From assembly GCF_001548675.1 (NCBI RefSeq), contig NZ_CP010834.1, forward strand, positions 1,833,501 through 1,897,500: a stretch of 64,000 nt of DNA, read 5' to 3'. This DNA comes from Methanobrevibacter sp. YE315. GTDB lineage: Archaea > Methanobacteriota > Methanobacteria > Methanobacteriales > Methanobacteriaceae. Position numbers and translations under genes: made by a program. Positions within the stretch are counted from its first letter, which is position 1. Every line of letters starts with the position of its first letter. Of the stretch, positions 15,040-22,194 are shown piece by piece. The notes under the pieces are model-generated. The model made no database searches. It worked only from the letters and a program-made list of their open reading frames with translations, and was not told where the DNA came from.

Positions 15040-15558
15040 CTAAACTAAAAAATGAATTTTGGACTTGTCCAATTCGGCTAATGAATGAGGCTGTGGAATA
15101 TTTTCTGAATGACCGATTGCCAAAATACCAACAATCCTATAATGTGAATCTATTTTTAAGATATCCCTAACAACCTCTTCAGAATTTTCACCATCCTTAT
15201 CCCTTAAATGAACTTGAACCCAACAACTGCCCAAATCAAGTTCAGTTGCCATCAAATGCATATATGTCAATGCAATTGAAGAGTCTTCAATCCAAGTATC
15301 CGCAATTAGAGTATCCGCAATAACAACAATGGCCTTATCGGCACCATCAATTAAATCAGCACCATGATTTTTACATTTTGACAATTCCTTTAAGGTTTCT
15401 TTCCTTTCAACAACCATGAAATTGCAAGGTTTTCTATTCATACTGGTTGGTGCAAGAAGAGCAGCCTGCAATATATTATCCAATTCATCTTTAGTTACCG
15501 GTTCATCACTAAATTTTCTAGTGCTTCTTCTTTTAAGCATTAAATCTATTAATGTCAT
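15040..15558 (-). CDS. Nitroreductase-family FMN oxidoreductase
   Basis: A 172-residue flavoprotein of the nitroreductase family. FMN-binding marks: RRSTRKFSDEPVT at the N-terminus, LLAPTSMNRKPCNFMVV, the central IALTYMHLMATELDLGSCWV and the C-terminal VGILAIGHSE. The length is typical of the compact archaeal members, which dimerise around two FMN. The substrate is unknown; flavin-dependent reduction of quinones or nitro compounds is the usual in vitro activity. A GGAG site is present but at a long distance (16 nt) from the ATG. It lies at the edge of the surface-polymer locus but is not obviously part of it. Confidence 0.87.
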   Translation of the reverse strand: MTLIDLMLKRRSTRKFSDEPVTKDELDNILQAALLAPTSMNRKPCNFMVVERKETLKELSKCKNHGADLIDGADKAIVVIADTLIADTWIEDSSIALTYMHLMATELDLGSCWVQVHLRDKDGENSEEVVRDILKIDSHYRIVGILAIGHSENIPQPHSLAELDKSKIHFLV

Positions 15559-15603
15559 GATTAAAAATAAGAATCTCCTTATATAAAAAGATTGATTTGT
15601 AAA

Positions 15604-18276
15604 TTAGTAATAATTATCAATTTTCTTAATTTCATCCAATGTACGTTTACAGTTATTTCTGTCAGTATATTCGAAAAAGTCATCAACGCGAGCTTTATAC
15701 AAATCGTCCATTTCACAATCTTTATTGACCAAATCCATTATTTTGCTTTTCAATTCATCGGGAGTAACTGTTATTGGTCCAAAGCCCATAGTATCATATT
15801 TGAAATATGCCTTGTCAAGATCAAAATGAAACTCATCTATATCATAGTGATAATAAATCAAAGGCTTTTTAAGATAAGCAAAATCAAATGCTACTGATGA
15901 AAAATCAGTGATTAACATTGAAGAATGATTAAAGATATCTGCATATGACTTATCAGTGAATTCTACCAAAGGATGCTTTGTAAAGGTATCAATGAATTTT
16001 TTTAAATTTGGATGAGGTTTAAATGCCAATTTATAACCTTTTGAATCCAGGAAATTGATTAAGCTTTCATCATTTAAAAGGCTGTTGAAGTTTTCAAAGA
16101 GTTCGGACTCCATAAATTCGCTTTCGGAAACTGCATTATACTTACGCCTCCAGGTAGGCATGATTACAATTTCTTTTTTATCTTCCAATCTCTCCAAATA
16201 ATCAAATCTTGGGAACCCGCATAGTTTAACAACATCTTCAGAATAACCGTAATTTCCATTGAAAAATGATTCTCGCTCTTTTCTAGAAACAGTTACCAAC
16301 ATTTCTAAATGTTTATCAAACCTATTAAGCCAATGGGAAACATCATGCAAAGTTACACCATGCTGTAAAAATACGGTTTTTGATCTAACAAAACCTGCCA
16401 AATGTGTGAAATTACCCCAAAATGGATAAATAATAAAATTATCTGGATGTGAAGTGATAATCAGCTCCGCATATAATGAATACAATCTGTGTTTTAAAGA
16501 TGCATAAGGAATAACCGGCCCTATCTTTTCAACTTTTTCATATTCCGGCACTGCTTTTCCAAATCCTAGCAATCTTTTAATTTTGCCAAAATCAGATAAG
16601 TAATTATATTCCTCATCTGTTTTTTGAACAACAAAATACTTTTTAACATCCGAATCATCATTATCTATGACATACTTAAATAATTTCAGTCCGTTGTCAT
16701 CTGCACTTCTAGGCAAGTCACCGAAAATCCAAATCCTCTTATTTTTAAAAAAAGGATATGCTAAAAAGTATAATATCCTTAATGGAATTGCGGTTCTCCA
16801 CCCTCTCCATTTATGGTTCCACATTGATTTTAAGGTAGCAAATTCATTTTTTAAAACAGCTCCTGTTGTTTTATTGATTACTTGAATATGGTCTTCACAG
16901 TCTATAGCCAAATAATCTTTTGATAATTTATATCTTGAAATATGTGAAATTCTAGAAGTACGATTAAAACCTATAGTTAAATCTGTTTCATTTGTTTTGA
17001 AAGATATTCTATTTGCAACAGGGATTGTAACTTCAAAACTATGATTATGAGCATAAGTTCTATTAAGAGAAACTGAATCTCTTTGAGGGAATTCAACTTC
17101 AGAAACAGGAATCTCTTCTTTATCATCTAAAACAGCGAAAATATCAGTTTCAGTATGGAAAAATGTTTTGTAGATTCCTGAAATATATATCTCATTTTCA
17201 CTTCTAAACTCAAAGAAGTCTATTCTGATTTGATTTAAGGCGAAATGTTCCAAAATTTCATCACGTAAAGAGTCCCCTATGACAAAATTGGAGAAATTCT
17301 TATTCAGATAATCCCATTTATAATGCTTAACCATCAACATGTGTGTTTTAAGTAAATCAAGACCAAATCTCATATTATAAATAACATCATCATCAACATA
17401 GGATAAAATTTCAATTAATTTATCGAATAGTATATTGAACTCTTCTTCGCTTAACAAATCATCAATAGACTTAATATTGAACATCCAATACATATCATAA
17501 GCAACCAAATGTTGAATGAACTTAGGAACTTCATCATAAAGTTCCAATGAATCCTTAATGATTCTTAAAAAATAGTTATCCATTCTTGAAGTAAAATACG
17601 ACTTTCTGTAAATAGAAGATGAAACAAGAGAAGTTTTAACATTGTTTTTCCTATAGTTATACTTACAACCAGATATAACGCCCAATTTAGGATTTTTTAG
17701 AAGGATTTGATTAATAAATAATGGATCTTCAGAAATTTCTAAAATATCATCAAATTTATGATTTTTAATTTTCGATGCCCTAAAGAAAGATGAAGCACCG
17801 GAAAGCTGAATATAATCCGGATTTTCCAATAAGTCTATAACCTGAGTTTCTTCATATTTATAATTTAAAACATGCCCTCCACTCTTATCACCGAAAAAGT
17901 AGATAGGAATGGATGCAATATCGACATCATCATGCTCTGTTAGAAAATCGTATAATGTTTTAAATGTATTTTTTGAGAGGGTATCATCACTATCTAAAAA
18001 ATTAACGTATTCCCCTTGAACTTTGGATAAACCAATATTCCTAGAACCTGCAGCTCCTTGATTAGTCTCATTATTGATTAAAATTATATTTTGAGGGTAT
18101 TTTTCTTGATAGATTTGCACAACATCACTTGTTGCATCTTGACTTGCATCATTTACAACAATGATTTGGATATTATCTTTAAAATCCAAACTCTGATTTA
18201 TAATTGAATCTAAAGCTTCACCAATTTCATTTTCAGAGTTATATGCTGCCATCACAACAGAAAATTTGAAATCCAA
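15604..18276 (-). CDS. GT2 glycosyltransferase fused to CDP-glycerol glycerophosphotransferase (TagF-like)
   Basis: An 890-residue two-enzyme protein. Residues 1 to about 230 are a GT-A family 2 glycosyltransferase: FSVVMAAYNSENEIGEALDS, IVVNDASQDATSDVV, GAAGSRNIG and the metal-binding NFLDSDDTLS. A helical and beta-rich linker region follows. About residue 520 onward is a CDP-glycerol:poly(glycerophosphate) glycerophosphotransferase domain: FLQHGVTLHDVS (catalytic-type His), LAFKPHPNLKKF and MLITDFSSVAFDFAYLKKPL. In bacteria such domains polymerise teichoic acid from CDP-glycerol or CDP-ribitol. No membrane segment; likely acts at the inner membrane face. The start is a TTG with GGGGG upstream. 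It shares its architecture with the protein at 22195-24906 and is the last gene of the locus. Confidence 0.88.
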   Translation of the reverse strand: MDFKFSVVMAAYNSENEIGEALDSIINQSLDFKDNIQIIVVNDASQDATSDVVQIYQEKYPQNIILINNETNQGAAGSRNIGLSKVQGEYVNFLDSDDTLSKNTFKTLYDFLTEHDDVDIASIPIYFFGDKSGGHVLNYKYEETQVIDLLENPDYIQLSGASSFFRASKIKNHKFDDILEISEDPLFINQILLKNPKLGVISGCKYNYRKNNVKTSLVSSSIYRKSYFTSRMDNYFLRIIKDSLELYDEVPKFIQHLVAYDMYWMFNIKSIDDLLSEEEFNILFDKLIEILSYVDDDVIYNMRFGLDLLKTHMLMVKHYKWDYLNKNFSNFVIGDSLRDEILEHFALNQIRIDFFEFRSENEIYISGIYKTFFHTETDIFAVLDDKEEIPVSEVEFPQRDSVSLNRTYAHNHSFEVTIPVANRISFKTNETDLTIGFNRTSRISHISRYKLSKDYLAIDCEDHIQVINKTTGAVLKNEFATLKSMWNHKWRGWRTAIPLRILYFLAYPFFKNKRIWIFGDLPRSADDNGLKLFKYVIDNDDSDVKKYFVVQKTDEEYNYLSDFGKIKRLLGFGKAVPEYEKVEKIGPVIPYASLKHRLYSLYAELIITSHPDNFIIYPFWGNFTHLAGFVRSKTVFLQHGVTLHDVSHWLNRFDKHLEMLVTVSRKERESFFNGNYGYSEDVVKLCGFPRFDYLERLEDKKEIVIMPTWRRKYNAVSESEFMESELFENFNSLLNDESLINFLDSKGYKLAFKPHPNLKKFIDTFTKHPLVEFTDKSYADIFNHSSMLITDFSSVAFDFAYLKKPLIYYHYDIDEFHFDLDKAYFKYDTMGFGPITVTPDELKSKIMDLVNKDCEMDDLYKARVDDFFEYTDRNNCKRTLDEIKKIDNYY

Positions 18277-18352
18277 ATTAACATAACCCCCTAAATTGAG
18301 AACCCATATAAAAATTAAAAGAAGTCATAAAAAATTTATAAAAAATAAAATA

Positions 18353-18379
18353 ATAACTTTTAAAAAAATTAAAAGTTAT
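18353..18379 (-). terminator. Terminator hairpin abutting a stop codon
   Basis: Arms ATAACTTTTAA (18353-18363) and TTAAAAGTTAT (18369-18379) with a 5-nt loop; on the minus strand it follows directly on the TGA stop (18381-18379) and leads into a T-rich stretch. Confidence 0.55.
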
Positions 18380-18822
18380 CATAAATCATTTATTATTGAT
18401 TTAACAACATCATCATTATACTTTCCTCTTATGAAGATATGATATGGTTTATTATCTTTATCAAAGAAGAAATGAGTAATCTTTGTTTTATTAGTCTTTG
18501 GATCTTTTAGTATTATTTTTGTTACTTTAGCATTACCCACCTTTTCCTCTTTTATACTTAATTCATTTTTTTTATATCTTTGAGTATACTCCTTGATAGA
18601 TTTGTCAGTATCATTATTAGTTTGATAAATAGTAATTTTAGAGTCACCATTTACTAATTTAACACCATGTTCAGATTGTTTTAATATAGCATAACCGTTA
18701 GGCACTTTGACCTGGCTAGATCCCACAGTAAAATAATTAGATGTGGTAAAAGTATAGGCAGCTACACCCGCTACCGCTATCAAACATAATAAAATTATTA
18801 AATAAATATATTTTTTTGACAT
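18379..18822 (-). CDS. Hypothetical membrane-anchored extracellular protein
   Basis: About 147 residues: a signal anchor (YIYLIILLCLIAVAGVAAYT) followed by an outside domain beginning VKVPNGYAILKQSEHGVKLV and ending HIFIRGKYNDDVVKSIINDL, with a lysine-rich middle. Such small anchored beta domains are common in Methanobrevibacter surface loci; I do not recognise the family. The ATG at 18822 has GGTG 7 nt upstream and is preferred to the in-frame TTG at 18834. Its promoter has a TATA box (18872-18880) and a 16-bp palindrome over the region where the transcript should start; the palindrome core is identical to one at the winged-helix gene at 1704. A hairpin terminator follows, so this is probably a single-gene unit inside the polymer locus. 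Confidence 0.75.
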   Translation of the reverse strand: MSKKYIYLIILLCLIAVAGVAAYTFTTSNYFTVGSSQVKVPNGYAILKQSEHGVKLVNGDSKITIYQTNNDTDKSIKEYTQRYKKNELSIKEEKVGNAKVTKIILKDPKTNKTKITHFFFDKDNKPYHIFIRGKYNDDVVKSIINDL

Positions 18823-18858
18823 AAAATGCACCAAATATTATTTTATATTTAATCTATT

Positions 18859-18874
18859 AAATAGATATCTATTT
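18859..18874. promoter_or_regulatory. 16-bp palindromic operator candidate
   Basis: AAATAGATATCTATTT is a perfect palindrome that overlaps the downstream edge of the TATA box on the minus strand. Its central 12 bp are identical to 1664-1675. A bound dimer would block transcription initiation of the gene at 18822. Confidence 0.5.
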
Positions 18875-18880
18875 TATAAA
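18872..18880 (-). promoter_or_regulatory. TATA box of the 18822 gene
   Basis: Minus strand TTTATAAAA, predicting a transcript start near 18850 and a leader of about 28 nt with a GGTG site. Assigned by eye. Confidence 0.45.
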
Positions 18881-18901
18881 CCTTCATCAAAAATTTATCA
18901 A

Positions 18902-19963
18902 TTAATCAATAAGTTCACAAATTTTATCAGCAATTCTATACATTGACCAATCAATATAATGAGATTCATCTACTGATACGCAGTCATAATCTTCTTCATC
19001 GAATAATTCAGTCTGATATAACAACTTAGTATTTTCACCGCGTTCAACTGCTTTTTCATAAACTTCACAAACATGCTTATCCAAAGCAAAATAAAGTTTT
19101 TTCTTATTAAATGATGTTGAAGTCATGAGCACAATTCTTTTATCCGGATGATGACTACGAATTCTTTTATAAAATGGTTCATACATTTCTTTAAATTCTT
19201 TCAAACTACTTGCGTTTCTGGTATAATCAATTACAATACTATGACAATTAATTTTCCCAATTGTGTCTGCAACATTTTCATTTCCTCGACAAGCTGAAGA
19301 GATAGACAAATTAATTATATCCCTATTTAACCTTTTACTTACAACATTTGGAAATGAATTCGAACTTCTGGATGCTGCTGCACCTTGAGTTACAGAATTT
19401 CCATAAAATACTACGGGTAATCTTTTTTCATCAGGATAATCAAAAGGTTCTATAGAAGAATTTTCATCTATTCCTAAGAAAAATTCTTCGATAGTATTAT
19501 AATTTGGTAAAAAGACACAAACTTGACCGCTTTTTGGAGCTCTAATTCTTTCTACAAAAATATTTTCCCCATCGTTAGGACCAAACACTCCAACATGATT
19601 ATACTTCCCATCATCACTTACTTCATAAATATCAAAACCCATTGCATTCCAATTAACTAACTTTTTATATCCCCATTTCCTACGCAACTGAATTTTAAAA
19701 GTTAACCAATTAGAATTTGTCTTAAAACGTAACCTAGTCCCTGAAGCACTATTATGGAAATCGGCCATCTCTTTAATGGCTGAATTACCAAATTTTTTAA
19801 TTTCCATATGTGTTTTAATTGGAAATTTTGAAAAATCTGTTCTTGATGAAGCAAAATTAATAGTTCCATAAATATATTCCGGGTGCTCGAAGATATCAAT
19901 ATAATCAATAGAATCCTCATTAATTTTTTCTAATTTATCATGAATTGATGTTAAATATTCCAT
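18902..19963 (-). CDS. SGNH/GDSL-type hydrolase (probable carbohydrate esterase)
   Basis: A 353-residue protein. Residues 1 to about 175 form a beta-rich N-terminal domain as in SGNH carbohydrate esterases; the catalytic domain follows. Block I is VFYGNSVTQG with nucleophile Ser190 (GNS in place of GDS), the Asn block may be YTRNAS, and block V is DESHY with Asp332 and His335, so the catalytic set is complete. The lack of a signal peptide argues for a cytoplasmic substrate, perhaps removal or transfer of acetyl groups on polymer precursors. It begins 4 bp after a second, divergent SGNH-like gene and belongs to the dehydrogenase operon. Confidence 0.82.
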   Translation of the reverse strand: MEYLTSIHDKLEKINEDSIDYIDIFEHPEYIYGTINFASSRTDFSKFPIKTHMEIKKFGNSAIKEMADFHNSASGTRLRFKTNSNWLTFKIQLRRKWGYKKLVNWNAMGFDIYEVSDDGKYNHVGVFGPNDGENIFVERIRAPKSGQVCVFLPNYNTIEEFFLGIDENSSIEPFDYPDEKRLPVVFYGNSVTQGAAASRSSNSFPNVVSKRLNRDIINLSISSACRGNENVADTIGKINCHSIVIDYTRNASSLKEFKEMYEPFYKRIRSHHPDKRIVLMTSTSFNKKKLYFALDKHVCEVYEKAVERGENTKLLYQTELFDEEDYDCVSVDESHYIDWSMYRIADKICELID

Positions 19964-19967
19964 AAAA

Positions 19968-20837
19968 TTACAACCATTTGCTTAATTTTTTATAAATAAA
20001 CACATTTGCTGTGTCATTAATAAATCTATTACTGTAAACACACATGTCAGAGTATTTATCACTATAGATGCAGGAAATATCTTCAATTATGATTTCCCCT
20101 TCATATTCTTTTAATAGTTTTCTAATCAAATCTTTTCTTGATTGCCTATTTGGGGGTAATGCATACCAACAAATTAATTTATTAACCTTTGTCTTGAAGA
20201 AATTTACAACATCAACCAAATATTTTTCAACATCTTCTTTTTTTTGAGAATAAGAATCAACTTCTAAAATGCAAATATCATGCTTTCGAAACTTTTTATC
20301 TGCTTTAAAATAATTTGAATGATATGCTTTAAGAAAATCACTTTTATTAAATGAATAATTATTAACTAGAGAATTTGTCTTTCTACCAATAATATTTGAA
20401 AATAACATGCTAGATGTTGTACAACCAATACCAAAACTATGAATTCCTCCAGCAATCATTATTTTATCTATATTATTTTCTTCAATGCTCACTATTGAAG
20501 AACCCTCTGGAACATCCAAATACAAATCAGATAAAGTTCCCAAAATTGGTGCATAAATCAACAAATCATAATACACATTGTCACCAACAAGATACTTCAT
20601 GTTAAGTACTGCTGGAGAACTTCGAGAATAAGCATTTACGGGCATCCAAGATTTATCTTCAACCCTTTTATACATGACTAAAAGGCCCTCTCTAGCAGTA
20701 ACCCCCACATGTGGGAAAGAACCCTTAACCACATGTTCCAATCCATAAAATATTTTCAGTGTAGGTGCATTTGTTCTCAATTTATATACATACGGACTCT
20801 TATCATTAACCGACTTGTAAAGAATATCTACTCTCAT
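19968..20837 (-). CDS. Divergent SGNH-like protein
   Basis: A 289-residue protein that looks like a reduced, divergent version of its downstream neighbour: a beta-rich N-terminal half (AREGLLVMYKRVEDKSWMPV), then a block-I-like KIMIAGGIHSFGIGC with Ser134, and KHDICILEVDSYS at the position of the second conserved strand. The usual Asp-x-x-His near the C-terminus is not visible (the end reads SNRFINDTANVFIYKKLSKW), so it may be inactive, use other residues, or act as a partner of the neighbour. No signal peptide. Gaps of 21 bp and 4 bp tie it into the same operon as the dehydrogenase and the SGNH hydrolase. Confidence 0.65.
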   Translation of the reverse strand: MRVDILYKSVNDKSPYVYKLRTNAPTLKIFYGLEHVVKGSFPHVGVTAREGLLVMYKRVEDKSWMPVNAYSRSSPAVLNMKYLVGDNVYYDLLIYAPILGTLSDLYLDVPEGSSIVSIEENNIDKIMIAGGIHSFGIGCTTSSMLFSNIIGRKTNSLVNNYSFNKSDFLKAYHSNYFKADKKFRKHDICILEVDSYSQKKEDVEKYLVDVVNFFKTKVNKLICWYALPPNRQSRKDLIRKLLKEYEGEIIIEDISCIYSDKYSDMCVYSNRFINDTANVFIYKKLSKWL

Positions 20838-20858
20838 TTCTCCACCCCATTTTAGAAT

Positions 20859-22148
20859 CTATAAAGACCAATATACAATATTATCTTTATTATCAAATTC
20901 TTCACGAACAGTCTCTTTTAAATCAAATAATATGATATTATTTTTAGATATATTTTCCAAATCATTTACAGCCAAATTTTGATATTCTGAATGTGCTACA
21001 CCAATTACAATCGCGTCAAACTTATTATTAAACTCATCGGATAAAGTTAGGTTATGTATTCTCTCTAACTCTTCAGGAATCGCATTAGGATCATTCAATT
21101 CAATATTCGCACCACTCTCTTCTAATTTTTTGATAATTTCAATTATCTTACTATTACGAATATCATTACAATTCTCCTTAAATGTGACACCACATACTAA
21201 TATGTCGGCTTCGTTAATGTCGATATTATTTTCCGCCAAGGTATTGACAATATTGTCATGAACATAATCAATCATGGATTCGTTGATTTTTCTACTGGTT
21301 TTCATTAAATCAGTATCACAATTCAATTTATCAGATTGATATATCAAATAATAAGGGTCAATACCAATGCAATGGCCTCCAACAAGACCTGGTTGATATT
21401 TAACGAAATTCCATTTAGTTCCTGCCGCTTCAATTACATCATTAATATTAATTCCCATTGAATTATATATTTTAGCAAGCTCATTTACCAATGCAATATT
21501 GACATCACGTTGGATATTTTCAGTTATTTTAGCGGCTTCGGCAATTTTAATAGATTTAGCCCTAAATATTCCATTATTTAAAACAGAATCATAAACATTA
21601 GCAATGATATCTAAAGATTCCTCGTCCATTCCAGATACGATTTTAGTGATATCTTCTATTTTCTGATTATTTTTACCAGGGTTTACTCTTTCAGGTGAAT
21701 ATCCGACTTTAAAGTCTTCACCACATTTAAATCCGGAACCCTCTTCAAGGATTGGAATGCAAACATCTTCTGTTACACCAGGATAAACAGTTGATTCATA
21801 TACAACAATTGAATTTTTAGGCATATTCCTAGCAACAGTTTCGGTAGATGATCTGATGAAACTTAAATCAGGTTCATTATCTTCCTTAATTGGTGTTGGA
21901 ACTGTAACTATGAAAAAATTGGCATTAGACAACTCTTTTTCATCACTAGTGAAGTGGATATCAAAATCGTTTAAATCATCACCTTCAATCATGTCAATTC
22001 CATTTTTATAACTTTCGATTTTAAATTCGCTAATATCAAAACCGATTACATCGTATTTTGAAGATAATAATTTAGCTAGTGGCAAACCAACATATCCTAG
22101 TCCCACAACCGCAATTTTTTTATTCTTATTGATTAAATCGCTGAACAT
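20859..22148 (-). CDS. UDP-N-acetylhexosamine 6-dehydrogenase (TviB/VipA-like)
   Basis: About 429 residues, the full length of the UDP-glucose/GDP-mannose dehydrogenase family. The N-terminal NAD domain has KIAVVGLGYVGLPLAKLL; the centre has VYESTVYPGVTEDVCIP and GYSPERVNPG; the catalytic Cys is in VGGHCIGIDPYYL, the form used by UDP-HexNAc enzymes rather than UDP-glucose dehydrogenase; the C-terminal domain has VTFKENCNDIRNSK, as in TviB-type enzymes. It should oxidise UDP-GlcNAc or UDP-GalNAc at C6 to a uronic acid, supplying an acidic sugar for the polymer. ATG at 22148 with GGAG upstream; the longer TTG frame would swallow this site. Confidence 0.88.
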   Translation of the reverse strand: MFSDLINKNKKIAVVGLGYVGLPLAKLLSSKYDVIGFDISEFKIESYKNGIDMIEGDDLNDFDIHFTSDEKELSNANFFIVTVPTPIKEDNEPDLSFIRSSTETVARNMPKNSIVVYESTVYPGVTEDVCIPILEEGSGFKCGEDFKVGYSPERVNPGKNNQKIEDITKIVSGMDEESLDIIANVYDSVLNNGIFRAKSIKIAEAAKITENIQRDVNIALVNELAKIYNSMGININDVIEAAGTKWNFVKYQPGLVGGHCIGIDPYYLIYQSDKLNCDTDLMKTSRKINESMIDYVHDNIVNTLAENNIDINEADILVCGVTFKENCNDIRNSKIIEIIKKLEESGANIELNDPNAIPEELERIHNLTLSDEFNNKFDAIVIGVAHSEYQNLAVNDLENISKNNIILFDLKETVREEFDNKDNIVYWSL

Positions 22149-22194
22149 TTTATAACTCCGCTTCAAATAATTTAATATCCTATTTTTAACAAAC

